Assembly: GCA_905397405.1 (NCBI GenBank)
Contig: CAJPVJ010000005.1
Coordinates: 83,870 to 147,869, forward strand
Source: Oppiella nova
Taxonomy: Eukaryota > Arthropoda > Arachnida > Sarcoptiformes > Oppiidae
Reading direction: 5' to 3'
DNA: 64,000 nt
Shown piece by piece: positions 14,418 to 30,400 of this stretch (positions are counted from its first letter, which is position 1; the number at the start of each line of letters is the position of its first letter). Position numbers and translations under genes: made by a program. The notes under the pieces were generated by a model. It was not told where the DNA came from and did not search any database. It was given only the letters and a program-made list of their open reading frames with translations.

Positions 14418-16978
14418 TAGTGTTGTTTGTAATTACAATGGGAATGTTTGGAGAGCACGAGTAGGGACTGACTGTAAGCACGCGTTGCGCTCATTGAGAG
14501 TGAAGACGACTATTGATAACATGAGAGGAAAGGAAAGACAAAAAACGATGAGTTAGTTCTCACACACACTCAGCCACAGCCACAAAGGGAATGGCGGTGT
14601 TTGTAGTGCACAGACCGCCCAAATCGGTAATCAGTGGGTCGTTGTACTACAGAATCGAGTGAATACAGTGTAACAAAACCAAAATTAATACATTTGTTGT
14701 GTCGTATCAATCAAAGCTGTTTTGGAGGGCCAGCCATTCACTCAATTCATTGAATATAATAACTTATTAACAGAGAGGCCAACAAAAGGGATGACTGAGT
14801 CTGGAGATTATGTGCTAAAGATATCATAATTCTGGTGTAATAACTATAAAAGCTATTATTGGGGAGCGGGTATGTCTAAGGTAGAGACTAACACATGGGG
14901 TATGGGATTCTCCAACGAGTCTAACATATGGATGAATCGCTGAGAGTTTGCGAGAGTTTCTCCAAATTAATTTACAATAATTCCTATTCTTGGGGTTAAA
15001 TAACTTTGTGCTATAAATAGATATTTAAAGACTGTTTATAAAATACTTGTAAAACTCATAACCCGTTTGCGATTCTCAATACAAAAACATTATCACATCA
15101 CTATTAGAATTCATTTTTAGGCCTCACAATATGTTTTGCAAAAATCTATTGAAATCAATTATAATTATAAAAAATTGTGCATAAAATGCTCTATAGATGA
15201 GACCACAAAATCAGAAATTACTTAATGTTTTAGTAGCATTTTCGACCTGTAACTCATTACAAAATCCCAATTAAGATCTTATGAAATGGTCTTTAGTTTG
15301 TAATTCTGCTAATTAGTCGACATACCGGGAGTAATTTGAATTTGTAGGTTGACGTTCAGTTTATTGTGTGATACACTGTTTCGCACCCATGGTTTTAAAG
15401 GATAACTTAAATAACATTAACGCATGAAAAGTGAGGCAAAGAATCGACATGAAGGCACGCATATGGCATCAAACCATTGCTAACGATATATACAGTACAA
15501 GCGTTTCATTTAACTATCACTTCAATACACAATATATTGTATATGTGTTTAGACTGTCGAAGACAGCACTCGATGGTAAAGCCTCTGTTAGATTGAATTT
15601 AAGCTCTTTTTGATATAAGAATATATTCTATTGTATTCTCTTATATATACAAGACTTCTTTTTTTTATCGCACATACATGTATACTACTAGTGCTTACAG
15701 TTCTGGTGTATATAAGCAACAGTTGGTATGAGTTGCAGATCCCAAGAGTCGGTTAAAAATCTATGTTATAAAAAAGTGCTGCAAAAAATAGACAGACTGT
15801 TTGGGAGGGAGAGAGAGAGAGAGAGGCAGAGATTGTATAAAGTGATGCTTTGCTCGAAGCTCTCTATCAGTATTAGAATAGAGAGGGAGAGAGTGAGTGA
15901 AAGGAGAGCCAAAGTAAGTGAAGAGATTGATCGAAAATCCGTAAAGTGAATCACACATTCAATACATGAATACACATCGCTCTCTCTCTCTCTCTCAATC
16001 GGATTTGAATAGAGAGCAATAGATATATAGAATATGTTAGTATATGTTAGTAAAAAAGAGTAAAAGATATACAAGCAATAGACTTGACTACAAGTTGTGT
16101 TATTTTGTTAGCATTAAGAATATGGCAAAAGTGCAAAACTCGACGAAATGAGATGAAATTGTCGTTTATATAGTAGTACTGTATGTAGAATGGGATGAAT
16201 GGCGCGTAAGAATGTTGGGTTCAACACAAGAATAAATATGTCTCTCTCTCTCTCTCTCTCTCTCTTCCTCTCTCTTATTCTTTACATATCTTTGATCGAC
16301 ACACAAATGCCTCAACACTTATATATCGATAAAATGTTTTCTCGAATTTCTAAACATAGAAATAAAATGAAAATTCTTTTTCTTCACTCATCTCTGGCTT
16401 GCATTTAAAAAATTATAGTTTGAGATAATTTTTTATACAAACATATAAAAAGCGAACAGACATTCCGTTTTTAAAATTTCAATTTTGTCTCTTAAAACCC
16501 CTCTAAACAACACCTTAAACACTATATCAATAAAATTAATATTAAAATACATAACAAATAGCATCTCTAAGTCAGTATAAAATTTTAAAACACGTATTTG
16601 ACATAAATTATATATATTTTTACATTTTTGCGCTAATTAATGCATTTTTGATAAGATTTGTTTCAATTATATGTAAGGCTCTTAAGGCTTGTTATCTCTT
16701 CTCAATTCATTCTCTTTATTGCATTTTTTCTTAGTTTTCTATTAAATGTAAAATAAAAATTGATTACAAATCATAAGTATATTTCAATTCCAGTATTTCT
16801 TCTCTAATTCTAACCCCTCTTTCACGTCAAATATTACACTAAACCACATTCAGTTTCTCTCCCCTTAAAGCGATTGATGTATTTCTAGAAATAAATATAA
16901 TTAATACAAATCAGAAGATATTTGACATATATTTAAGACTTTCAAAAAAGAGATTGTGATCTTAAGGTAGGTATGGAC

Positions 16979-17018
<40 letters not shown>

Positions 17019-20000
17019 TAGTAAGAAATAAATCAACAGTTATATGGAGTAAAGCAAAGACTGGATGTACTGTTTATATATGATGACAGCGGGAGGTGTT
17101 GTGGCCCACCAAAGGTCGTGTCTCAATAGGGTTCCAGAGGAGGCACACACATCACAGGTATATCAATATAATCTATAAGTTGTATATTATATATAATATG
17201 TGTATTGAATGTTAGGTTCTGTGGTTAAACAGCGCACGAAAAACTCGATTAAAATACTTTCAACAAAATATTATGACAAATATTTTGTGAGCGATTAATA
17301 TTTAAACAAAATAATGTCAAACATATTGGTTTGGAGTTGAAATTTTCAATACACAGTTGTTAACAGTTTTTTTGACTGAATGTAAAAACATCTCTCAATA
17401 AAAACAGTTAAAAGCAATAAAGAAGTGCCAAATGTATGGCATATCAAACGCAGACCAAAAATAACCTAACAGTACGACACAATTGAAGGGTAAAAACTAT
17501 TGACAACTTTATATATATATTCAGTGTTTGTATTAAAAAACATTTAAAAACATATCGCACAGACATTGGAAGCCTTTTGATGTCAAAAAATGTTTTATCT
17601 CATCAAATATACTGTCTGTAGGAAAAATATATTTTTTTCATAAATACTTTTCATATCATACGCGATGAAGAACTGGTAATGCATTTCAAAAAATTTGTTG
17701 AAAACTGAGTTAAATCTCTTTTAGAGAAACAAAATACTGCTTATTAAACATATCAGTGAAATAAATAAATGTATTTTAAAAAGAAATATTAATAGGAATT
17801 TGTGTCTCGAAAACCAAATGTCAGTTGTTTTATGCGAGAAATACATGATAAGTATTAATAGGGAAATGTATGCTCAATGACTGTGCCATAGAGGAGCTAA
17901 CCGTAAGCAAAACTGATGGCATAGAAAATCAGGTAATCCACTGAAATGCCGATATTATTGAATAGGGTATATGTGTTGAGACAATCATTGTATCCATAAG
18001 AGTATTGGCGGAGCTGTCAGATAGTGTCAGCGCTACTCTCAAAGTAATGGTATTCTCGAGTCATATATCACAATATGTGGCCAAACAATCGATCATCACT
18101 TTTAGGCCCAAATCGTATCAAAATCTTATGTCTAATGCATGCAATGAATAGTGTGTTGTGTAGTGTAGTAGTTGTCTATCGAAATCTATTATATAATGTT
18201 TAGCTTACAATAAGTCAAATGTTTGGGTCGAGTATTAGTGGAGATGCCGTAATTGAATGCGAATTGAATGAGACGTTCAATGGGATGACAGACACCACCT
18301 GCCGGTCGTACGGGCCAACAGTTAACGCATGCAATTTCAATGCATATGAGATTTAAACAGTTAAACATACACTCTATTATGTCGTTTGATTGTGAGTATT
18401 GCTAAAACTTCCAACACTATTACCCACCATTGTATTGCACTGTATTGTCTCATATCGGGCATCACTTATCGATTTTTAGCCGCATATACAATGCAAACGC
18501 GCCGATCGCTCAATACTAATACAAATAGTTTCTCAACTCAACGCTCAAACACTCCTAACACTCCCTCATCTCTATTCTACATACAAATAGCTCTCATTAT
18601 TACTTTAAAGGCATTGCCTAAGAAAATATATATATATTTCAAATAACATTACACTAGCGAAGGGAGAGAGAGAGAGAGAGAGAGAGAGAAATTATTATCG
18701 GTTGTAATGCTTTAGAACAGAGACTAAACCATTATATATAGTCTTCAATATGAAAGAACATTATTCACAATAATATTACAATACCATAGACTCAAAGATA
18801 CATAACTTTTTCGGTATATGTGTGTATATTCTGTTCTCTTTATTATTAGTATTTTTGTTTCAATTTTGCATTTACTTTAATATTGTGCTTATTATTACTG
18901 ACTCAACATTTAATGCATGACTCGTTTCAAACAAAATAAAATCCAAGCGAACATAACCTAAGCTTGTATTATGTATTGGCGAACAACTCTTCCATATTTT
19001 TTGTGTGCTTCTGATCTCCAAATAATCTGTGTTTTGGGTTTACAGAGAAAACAGAGAAAAGTAAAAAATTAAAGTCTCTTGTGTTGGAAGAGTAGTGCAG
19101 AGGGAGAGGAGGAGAGAAGGAGAGAAGGAGTTATTGGGAGAGCAGAGAGCGGGTTATGCCAGAGATAAACAGATATAAAGATTGATAGAGAGGTGAATGT
19201 AAGGGAGAGAGGCATAGGGAGGGAGAGAGAGAGTGTGCGAGCGATTGGAGAGAGAGAGAGAGAGAGAGAGAGCTGTGAGATGTGTGTATTCATTGAGAAT
19301 TAGTTGGTTTTCTCCACTCATCTGTAGTGTTCAATATGCAGACATGGATGGCATGGATGGCACGCCACTGATCGAGAGAGAGAGAGTGCGAGAGAGAGAT
19401 GGAGAGAGAGAGAGAAAAGAGTGCACACAATGAGGAGTTGAGCTGACGTTAGGCACAGGCACTCAAAACTTGGAAGCAATGCCTAACTTTAGGCATCAGT
19501 ATTGCGATGGCTATATCTGTACGGTATGTTCACTAGTATTGTACGGTTGTGTTCAAATGGATCGATAATTTTGAGCAGTTGTAATGGAGTATTAGAATAA
19601 ATTATTTTCAATATGTGTGGAGGCAATAGAGGCAAAAAGGGTGAAACAGTATTTGGCAATTGGATCGAACCGATTACCCAGAATCAGGGGGTGTTTGCAC
19701 CCAAACCCCAACACTCCGTTCATACTCTTAAAAATTAACTTTATTTCAAATGCTCTCAACATTACATTGTAATGAAACTGATGAACAGAAAGAAAAGTAA
19801 ATGTTTGCCTGTATTATACATACAGATAAGTTGGGCTTAGAATACAGACTTTCCTTTCCATTCACATCATAAGAATCTCAACCGTAACATAAGTACAGTA
19901 CATAGCTAACTTAACATACCTCTCTCTCTCTCTCTCTCCCTCTCTCTCTCTCTCCCTCCCTCCCTCTATGACATTACCCGGCACAGTATTATTAACTTAT

Positions 20001-21476
20001 GTATACATTTATATTTATGATATAAATGAGTTTTAAAACTTTTTTAATTAATTGAAGTGGACGCACAGGATATTGAGACAAATTTGGTTACAGTTACACA
20101 CAGTATATATGATGGAGAGAGTGGATGGAGAAACCAATCATATTCAGTGATCATAAGCCATTCATATACACATTATATTATATGCCATTAGATGTACATA
20201 AATGTTATATAATATGATATAATATATGGAATCGAGTCACAGAATGCAAGAATAATGTCTATGTGTTGGATAGTGGGGAGAGAGAGAGAGAGAGGTGTAT
20301 GGAGTTGTATGGAGTGGATAGAGTGTTAGGTGGTGGTGATGGTGATGGTATTGGCTTAACAAGCGCACAATTCATCAATGTCAAAGGTGTTGCGCACCTC
20401 TCTATTGTTATTGTCGTCTCTGATATTGAATGTATCGTTTGCTTAACCATTATAGAGGCTCACAAACAAGTGCATCAAATCATGAATGAATACACCTTTA
20501 AATGTAGGTGTTGTCTGTTGTCTTACCGGTGCAGCTATGGCTCGGCTGTACAGTACGTGAGCCCAACACTCCTTTATTAGAGGAATAATTCTTTGACTTT
20601 AATTTATATAAAATATCACAAATTTATGAATGCCTGCCATTAATGCCTTTCCATATTAACCGTATATACGCAGCCAATGTCTGCCAATGAATGCATGCAC
20701 TACTCATACAACAGAAATGCCACACAATTTATAATTCTCTTCGCAAAAAAGCCATTGTCTGAGAGAAACGCTTTTCGATAAATAGTTTGCATCAATCGCT
20801 TCCCCATCCAATTGTCTGTCCCTCTGTCCCCCCCATTCATCGACACTCCTTTTTTCTCTCTCATAATTACACCATTTAATGACACGAGAGTCAGAAATAA
20901 ATGAGTGTTTTATACGCCAAGAATTTATGGACTAAAATAGACTATTGTTTATAAGAATCGCATCGATTGTCCAAATATATGGCAATATATTAATATATAA
21001 GAATCTATTATATTCACTGCAAATTCAATTGAATTCTCACTTTAAAAAAGAGCAAAAATTATAAAATATTGTTTCAAAAGAGAAATTTTTGTGTCAACTA
21101 TTTGTCAGTATTTCCTATTTCTTGTAAATTTCCTTTACTTTAGTTTATTCCGCGCTATTTCTTGTCATAAAAAATCAATTGTAAACTTATATCGCATTAC
21201 TTATTGAATATACAGTATATCTGTATTCATAAGATTCTGCTTCAATGTACTCATCGTTTTTCTATCCGCTCTCTCTCTCTCTCCACACTCTCTCACATAT
21301 CTTTATTCACACATTTTTTTGTGTTGAGTCCATAAAAAATACAAATGGATTCAAAAGAGAGTCAGTACTTGGAGTGCGTGCGGCTTCATTGCAACACTTT
21401 TTTCAGTATACAAACATCGGAATACACTTTATGTAAATGTTTTCAGAAGAATAGGAAGTTGTGGTTGAAGTGAGTG

Positions 21477-21513
<37 letters not shown>

Positions 21514-21999
21514 TGTAGTGGTGTAATATTGTCAGAGGAATATACAGCAATATAAGGCAATAGTGAGCACAGGAAGGGAGAGGAGATGTAAGAGGCGATG
21601 GATGTATTGGGACGAAGTGAACACCTGACAGATTAAATGCCAAAAATTTGTCTAATTTTTTTTCTCTCAAATTACAAAACAAAACTAATTTCAAAGTTTA
21701 CTAAAGAGAGTAGACAAATAAAATTAAAAATATAGCGCAAAAAATGTTGTCAAATTTTTTTTGATTATTTGAGATATTATTTGCGTTAGAAGTGAATGAG
21801 TGATCAAAGTTTTGTAACAATAATATTAAACGGTATACAAGAGAATAGTGTAATGTTTTTTAAACACATGATCTGTGAGTGACTAGTATTGTGGGTCTAG
21901 TATTGCAAATTCCCAGCACTAATTTGTTAGACTAGTGAACACTTGGTTTACAAACAATCCATCATAAGTGCAAAGGAGTAGAGCACTGGAGATGAGTGC

Positions 22000-22042
<43 letters not shown>

Positions 22043-25000
22043 GAAAGATGAGAATATTAAGAGAGAAAGAGAGAAGAGATGGTGTGTTTGGGAGGAAAGG
22101 CGCCAAAATTAACATGTCATGTACTCTACATCAACAACAATGAACTCTAAATTAAAATATTTAGTACTTTACGAGAACTGTTAGCACTAAAAAACTATTC
22201 AAACCATAACTATTGAGGGAGAGAGAGAGAGAGAGAGAGAGAGTCGACAATTTGGGTATGACGATATAAATACATTTGTGTGACATCATAAAAATGATGG
22301 TATTATTTGAACAAAATGTAGGCAAAGAATAAGAATTGGTGTTTTGGGGCAAAAGGGCTATTACTGGTGTTTGTATGTATTAGTGATGATCGGAGTCGGA
22401 GTTTAGTAATTGAATAGTTGGTTGATTTATGTACAGTAAGTCTATACTAAGTTATAGCTAAGAATTTAGCAAATATTTTATGTAACTTTTTAATAAAGTG
22501 ACGTTTATATTGAATCCAAACAATTATTAATTTATATCTATCTTTCTATTCTTTAAATAAAATTTTGAGTTTAAAATTTGAATTTCTTATTTTTGCTTAA
22601 ATTCAACTCAAATATAAATTGTATTCTTAATTACCGTATAAATGAATGAATAATTTCTTGACTGGAAAATAGGATTAGTATTACTCTAATCATATAATAA
22701 TTCTTGGAATAGACTTATAAAAATGCTTTAAACATTTCATAACGATTTTATAAATCAATAAATTTTGTTTGAAGATTTATTAAATACATAATTCTGTATA
22801 ATTTTCCATTGTATTACATATTAATTATTTGTATATAAATTATTTTTTGAAAAAATAATTTTAGGTTTCGTTGCACTGATATATCTATTAATTAGATTTT
22901 CAAATTTTATTCAAAACCATTTTAATTATAATCAATTAAAAATTATACAAAATTAGCCAAAATTTATACCCAAAAAACCGAAGCGAGTATATTTTAAATG
23001 TTTTATAATCATGTATGGCTTCATGAATACTGTATTCATTCATTTGGGACGTCCGAAGATACGGGAAAGGAGTGGCACCGGAGTATTAAAGCTAAATATT
23101 TCGACTTTCATTAGAAAAAAATTGTATAAAAAAGGGAACGGAGGGTATGGTTACGGAAATATTATACAAATGGTGTGCTTCAGTGTTGCAAATTTATTAA
23201 ATCAGAAATACCTCCGCTTTTAATAATTACTAAATACTCGCTAATGAATAATTTATGAGTGAATTTACATTAAATTTCAAAAATAAATTAATATTTAATA
23301 ATTTGTTTATTAGCATCAAAATTGAGAATAAAGTATTCATTGGATATTAAACGTGAAATCGAAAACAAATACTGAATTGTAGGCGAAAAGTGATGCTAAG
23401 TTTGTTTTTTACTTATAGATTATTTGTATGGCATTTGTATGGCATTCAGTCATTCAATTTTAAGCTTATATTTGAAGAAAAAGTTGGGGTTTGAGTGTTA
23501 AAATGGTATTTTTAGGTTTTTATTGGTGAGCCTTGGTAGCAGTGGTAGAGTATTGGTATAGTAGAGCACTGGGCACTGTTAGTGTTGGTATTGTTGGAGA
23601 TATTGTTGATTTTGAAATGAACAATAAATTAGATTTAAGCGCTTTTGCTATTTGGTTGTATACATACGACCAAATTGTTTGCTGCGCTAATAAATGGACA
23701 ATAATAGGCTCTATTTGGGTGTAATGGGCACCAGTAGTCTCACCAAATTGTGATGCATTATATTTCTAATATATCTTAATTTATTATTATATTATTATGG
23801 ATTTCATATAAACTGATGGAGAGTATAGAATAGTATAGATATTAGAGTAGAAACTAATAAAACGTTTGAGCGATGGACTGATTACTAATAATAGCAAAAA
23901 ATACTATACTTTACTCTCTTTGTATGCCTTTCCCCTAGCATTTGATGGCAATATATTTATGAACTAAACAATAATAATATGCATATATTCTTACAGTTAA
24001 GGAATATATCGTACTATTGTTTGACATATATTGAGAATTATTAGTTTAAATTCTGGATTCCATACGATTATTATATGCTTTTACTGTAAAAATGGTTGAC
24101 TATCTTTGTGTAACTTTTATGCAGATATACATAAAAACCAAACAATATATTGAATATATATGAGCCTTATGTTCGGCAGGGGTTCGCCAGCACTAACTAA
24201 TGCCAAATGAGTTATTCCCATAACTATTGATATAAACTATTCTCAATGTTTAGTACTCGCAGTACCCATGCATTGGTGGCAACACATCCTCTGCAAAGCC
24301 AACAGCAATAACACACAAAAGGCTGTTATGTTATGATATTAAAAATCTTAAAGATGTTGGAGTGAATCGGTTAGACTGAGAGACTGGTTAGGCTGATAGG
24401 GATAGGGAGCTGAGTGTGAGAGTGATAGAGAGAGAGCTGACGGAGAGAATAAGGATAAAACATAAGCTCTAAACCCATGCAAATAGAGAGCATTGAATGC
24501 ATAACGAAGTGTTAGTGATGTTAGTGTTGATGAGAATAGAGTGTGAAAAATGTTTGGTTAGAGTCTAACCATCCAATAGACGAGTGAGGCATCGGATGAC
24601 GAGACTATCAAAATTAAAAAATCATGAACTCTCACACAATCTAATATCAGGGTAGTGCCACAGCAATGGAAAGGGATATATTGTATGTATTGCCAGAATA
24701 TAGTGTATCTGTGCTCTACTCTATGCTCTACCAGTGCTCACAGTCTGCCAGTGTGTGGAGTGAGGGCTCAAATACAATAACGCAAATCAAGACAAAGTAT
24801 TTGAGATGTGAATCACTTATAGTAATGAATGTAATAATGCGAATGTAACTCAAATGCACCAGAAATGGCAACACTCGATAAAAACACTATGAGAGATGCC
24901 TCTCTCTCTCTCTCTCTCTCTCTCGGCATTGTTTGACTCTCTCTTTTTGGTTATCAGGCTTTAATCCTTTCGCATAAATATATATGAAAAACACAAAAAA

Positions 25001-27427
25001 TAAGACATTTAAAGAGCAAAAGAGCAATGAATGGGAATAGAGTAGTGAATGTAATGACAATCCAAATGGATATTAGTGTTGAATACAAGCGAAGGAATCA
25101 TTTTCAGTGTTGAGCACCAATTGATTTGAAATGATTTTTCTCTCTCTTATATAACTGTAAATCTTTATAACGAAAAAAATAATTAAATTATACGCAAAAT
25201 AGTCCCAAAAACTGATTCAAACACAGAAAGCATAATAAAATATTGTGCATGATGAGTTTGTGGGCTAACATTGGAGTGCTTAAACTGTTAGATTCATATA
25301 GAAATAGAGGCACAGAATATACAAATAAGAAGTCATTTATTTGATCCCTACCTACATATATGTGATGGGAATGGAGTTGTGTTGTGTAACTGATGAGCAC
25401 ATACTAAATCCCAATGGGATCATACACTACCACTCTATGGTGTGCTGTGTTTGTAGGGCTCAGTCCTGAAGTTTGGATGAAAATGAAACAATAATTAGAA
25501 ATATATGCATACAATTCATGCGATTCATGTGTTTTTCGATTGCAAAACAGCAAAAGTGTAATATTAATCATCATTAGGACGACTCGTATATAATATATAT
25601 TTATTCTGTATATTCTGTTGGAAACTCTACTATAACTTATAGATAGAGACACTCAATGGAGTGGTGTATGCATTGCAACACTAATGAAAATTGGATGAAA
25701 TTTTATTAAAACATTTGCTCGACTAATAAGTCCATTACATCCATCTGATGATTGTCTTCAATAACTAATTATGTGATTCAAACTCAGCTCTTATTTTCAC
25801 TCGCATTTTGAGACCATTTTTCTATTTTTCAATCACATTAGGACTCAAAATATTGTACACATTAAACACATTCTTAACCATTACTTATACGGCTATTTGC
25901 ATTCATTTTTATATCCCAATAGCTCTCTATAAGTGAATTCAATTTTGTTGTTGTATTTGATATTGTATTTCAATAATCTGTTCATAAAAAAATAAATCTC
26001 AAATTGATTTGAAAAACAAATTTATATAAAAAACTTGTTTTTCCAAAAGTAAAGTATTTTACAATTGAATAGAGCAGCATTATGAAAGCTTGTTTTAAAA
26101 AACATTATACTCTAAAAATCGATACAAAATTAAGCAACACTTGATTAGTGAAATGCCTTCCCATCTGGCCTTCACTCTCGAGCTCTCAATCTATACGAAA
26201 ACTATTCAGTCGATTGTGAGACTAAACAATGAATTTGGCGCAAAACGAGTCAATTCTTAAATAATTTTCAAAACATATAATAAAGAACTTGAAAATTATA
26301 TTTTTTTTATTCAAGAAAGAAAGCCATCACTTAATGAAATATTTCCTCTTTTTTACAGCCAAACCTGACTTTGACTTTGAATAATGGGATAAAAAGATTG
26401 CGGAATAATATTATGTAAATTCAATTTGATTTTCAATAATATTTATGAAAATATGATAGACAATAGGCAGCGGATTATCTTAATAACGCTGTATTGTAAT
26501 TAATTCTAATTAAAAATATATTTTTAATTAAAAATCAATCATTTATGTAAGAATTGTTTGCAAAACTAACCTTTTGATCAAATATTAAAATTGTATTTTT
26601 TGTTTTAATTATAGACAGCCGTAAGTGAACAATGAATTAAAAATACAGTTTTGTGTGTTTCATATGAATTCATTTGATTACATATTTCTAAATTCGATAC
26701 AAAAAGCTATAGTTTTTGGCGAATTAAATGAACACTTTTGCCTAAAAACTAATGATCGAGAGTCACATTCATTTGAAAATAATCAGACATTAGTTACAAC
26801 AGTAACTAGTTTTGCAATTATGTTATGAATACTGTGTAATATACAATATAACCAATTAATTATTTAAATGTCAAATCAATAAAAATATCATTTTCTGCTA
26901 ATAATTGTTCTCATAGTTTTTAAAAAAGTTTTCGAGAAATTTGTTATCAAAAAATTATTGTAATTTTCCAATTATTATGGCATAATATTCATTCGCTGTA
27001 TTTTCAAAAGCATTTCATTTTTATTATATCTTCTCTATTAATTTAATTAGTATTGAAATGTAGTGTAGAAGCGCATCGATCTATTCATATATGACTGCTA
27101 TATGTATATACAGTATACTGTATATAAATAAATATATATTTTTCAAGTCATATATAAAAGTTGATTTTCAAAGGATAATAAAATACTGATTATCTAAAAA
27201 TCAATTCATTGAGAGTTTCAGAAAATTATAATGAAAATTGATTTTCTTAATTAGATTTCGTTAAACTTTTCAATTTTTCTTCAGACAAAATAAATTATTT
27301 ATCTCTCATTTTAATGACTCTTTTTTTAAATCTCTACTAATTTTGAAATTAGAAAAAGAGATAATTCTTGTCTCCCATTCCCTTTGATTATTTTCAAATT
27401 CACTTTTGAGTGCTCTCTCCCCTCCCA

Positions 27428-27465
<38 letters not shown>

Positions 27466-30400
27466 GTGCAAAAATCGTATATTAATTTTGTTACGAAATG
27501 AACTCAAACTTTAAATAAAGAAACAAAAATCAATTCGTATTATTTTAATACTAATTATCAGTTTAATATGTACTGTATATAAATAATTGATTTAATGTTG
27601 AAAACTGTTTTATTTGTTATACTTAATAATCATTAGTATCTGTTTTTCGATCGATTAAATTATTGATTAGATTTTTATTACAACTTAAAAATAGTAATTA
27701 AATTTCTATCTAATAATAGAAATAACAGCTTTGGTCTAAACACACATATAGTTTATGTTTTTGTACAATAAATAGATATACAGTATAAATAAATATCATT
27801 GAAAACAAGCGACGAATTGAATAGAAATGGATTTTCTTTAAAGACTTATAGTAAAGGAGTAATGGTTTGTGTTGTTGTTTGCGATTTGAGGCCATTCAGG
27901 GATCTTAAGGCTCTTTTAACAATAATTGGTTTGCGATAATTTATAGCAAAGTTAATAGAAAATGTATTGAATCAATGGTGGGAGAGAGAGGGAGGGAGGG
28001 AGGGAGAGAGAGAGAGAGAGTTGGAGACAAATACTCGGGAATCGAGAGGAATGGTAGGAATGGTTGTCAATCGATGAAACAGTTGCGTAGAGCCGAAGAT
28101 ATAAACGTTAATTTATAGCAAAGTTAATAGAAAATGTATTGAATCAATGGTGGGAGAGAGAGGGAGGGAGGGAGAGAGAGAGAGAGAGAGAGAGTTGGAG
28201 ACAAATACTCGGGAATCGAGAGGAATGGTAGGAATGGTTGTCAATCGATGAAACAGTTGCGTAGAGCCGAAGATATAAACGTTAATTGCTTATTGGCAGT
28301 GCTGTGGCACTGGTAGTCAATGATGCAATGAGAAAAAAGCCAAGCAATCAATTTATTACCTTAACATCAAAGTTCAATAAAACTGTCTCGACTTAGTGTT
28401 TGTGTTCAATTCGGTACCAATAGAGCCCCGGTATTGCCAATAAAGGCTATGTTATGTTGTGTTGTGTATTCCGTATTGAGAGGGAATGCCATATTAAAAA
28501 TAGGGAATTATAGCAAAATAGTCGACATTAATGATTATAATTATTATTAGCCCCATATACACACAGTACTACAACATATGGCCAATAGTTTAAACAATTA
28601 TATATTATTCTCTATTAGCCATAGACTTGACTTTCCGTACCGTTCCGTCGCTAATATTATGCTATGATTTCTCCCACTCTTTCCCCAACAAAACATAACA
28701 AAACTGAACTTAAACTAACTTTTCGACAATACATACAATTCCACATTAAATTCAATGATATTATTACTGGTATTATGGGAGAGAGTTTGGTTGGAATTCA
28801 ATAATAAAAATTGAAATAAACATTAAGTTTTTGTTTTAATTAAAACTGGCAAATGAAATGAAATGAACAAACTATTGGTTCGTTGGCACAAAAATCATAC
28901 ATAACTCTCGCAAAACGAGAAAACATCTAATTTTCAGATTAGTATTTGTGAGGCAATTGTTTTTTAAACAAAACATAAAACTTTTAATTAAATAGAGAAT
29001 AAAATCGATTATATCAATAGCTTTTACAGTGAATTAAGTTTATGATGGCAAACGTGTATATACTAGTAAGTTATGCTATTTTATTAGAACGAGGGGACCG
29101 TTAGTGGACAGTTAGGTAGTGAACGATCTTACATTTGCATTGAATTTAGATTTTCATATCAACTAATACGGCATTATGTGAAATATATGGCTCCGGTATT
29201 CAATATTCTGATATTAGTTGATATTAGTTAGCAGTCCTCGCATTCAAATGATTAAAAACATTAAGCACTGAAACGAATTGCACAGAAATATACAATAAAA
29301 ATATATTTTAAGCGATAATATTATATTTCATATTTCTGATTACCATTATTTTCATATTTTCATATATTTTATATGTTATTTTTGTGCCCTTTTTTATATA
29401 TCATATTATAATTCAAAAGTGAGTATAACTTATTATTTAATATTAATACAATATTGTCTAAACTGAACACATAATGCCTGTGCTGTCTGTGTGCGCACCC
29501 ATACTGTCGGTGCAATAGATTGTTTGGTGTCATTGATTGATTCAAATAAATCTGTATTCATGTCTACCATTCCAATGATATGCTAATTCAGTAGCACTTT
29601 TAGGCTATCACTTGAAAAAGCACTGGTAGGCACTGCTCGTATCGGTAATACAATTAATAACTACAGGAGAGAGAGAGAGAGAGAGAGAGAGCGTGGAGAA
29701 CACGTCGGCCACTCTCCTCGACTCAATGGACAGTTAGTTATGACTCTTAATTGAGTCGATTTAATAATGATGTGAAACAATAGAGAATTAGTATTAGAAT
29801 AGTAGCCGAGTGTCTGCCCTCCCTGTGCTATGTTTGTCAAGTAGTGCTAATCTAAAGCCAATATTATAATTAACGCCAACGCTATTAATCTCTGAATTTG
29901 TAGGTCAGCCCAAGACTGTGATATATATTTCGCGCATCGATTGTGTGAAACGCCAATTGTTGGCTAACTTTCCACTCACTGTTTGCTTGAATACTAACTC
30001 TTTATCTCGCAATTCACGGAATAAATGTTGCCTTTCCTACCCATTACTAAAGGCTTTTAAACTTTTTATTTATCTATTTTTGTTCACTTCTTATATATTA
30101 TATGTTATATTAATTGAAAACCTTTTTTACTGTCGTTTTTTGGGTGTTCTGATGCTTTCGGTTAAAAGGGTTTCACTTATTTGCGAATCACATTTGAATA
30201 GCGAATATCATCGCCAGTCATATGTAAGGGTTGGGATGCGAGCGCTCACAAAAACTTTGAGAAATTGATGCCCCGAGCCATACAAGGGCTGTGCGCTGTT
30301 ACAAGTTTTTTAGTTAATAGTAAAAAACGATTTGCAATGATATCTCTTAGCATACAATTCATCACTTTTGCCAAATGTCAGGCAAAACGATGGCATTAAA

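Noticed and set aside
17085-17160. Short plus-strand frame [20 protein letters not shown] followed by CACAG|GTATAT
   Set aside because: Only about 25 codons with one donor-like site and nothing to splice to.
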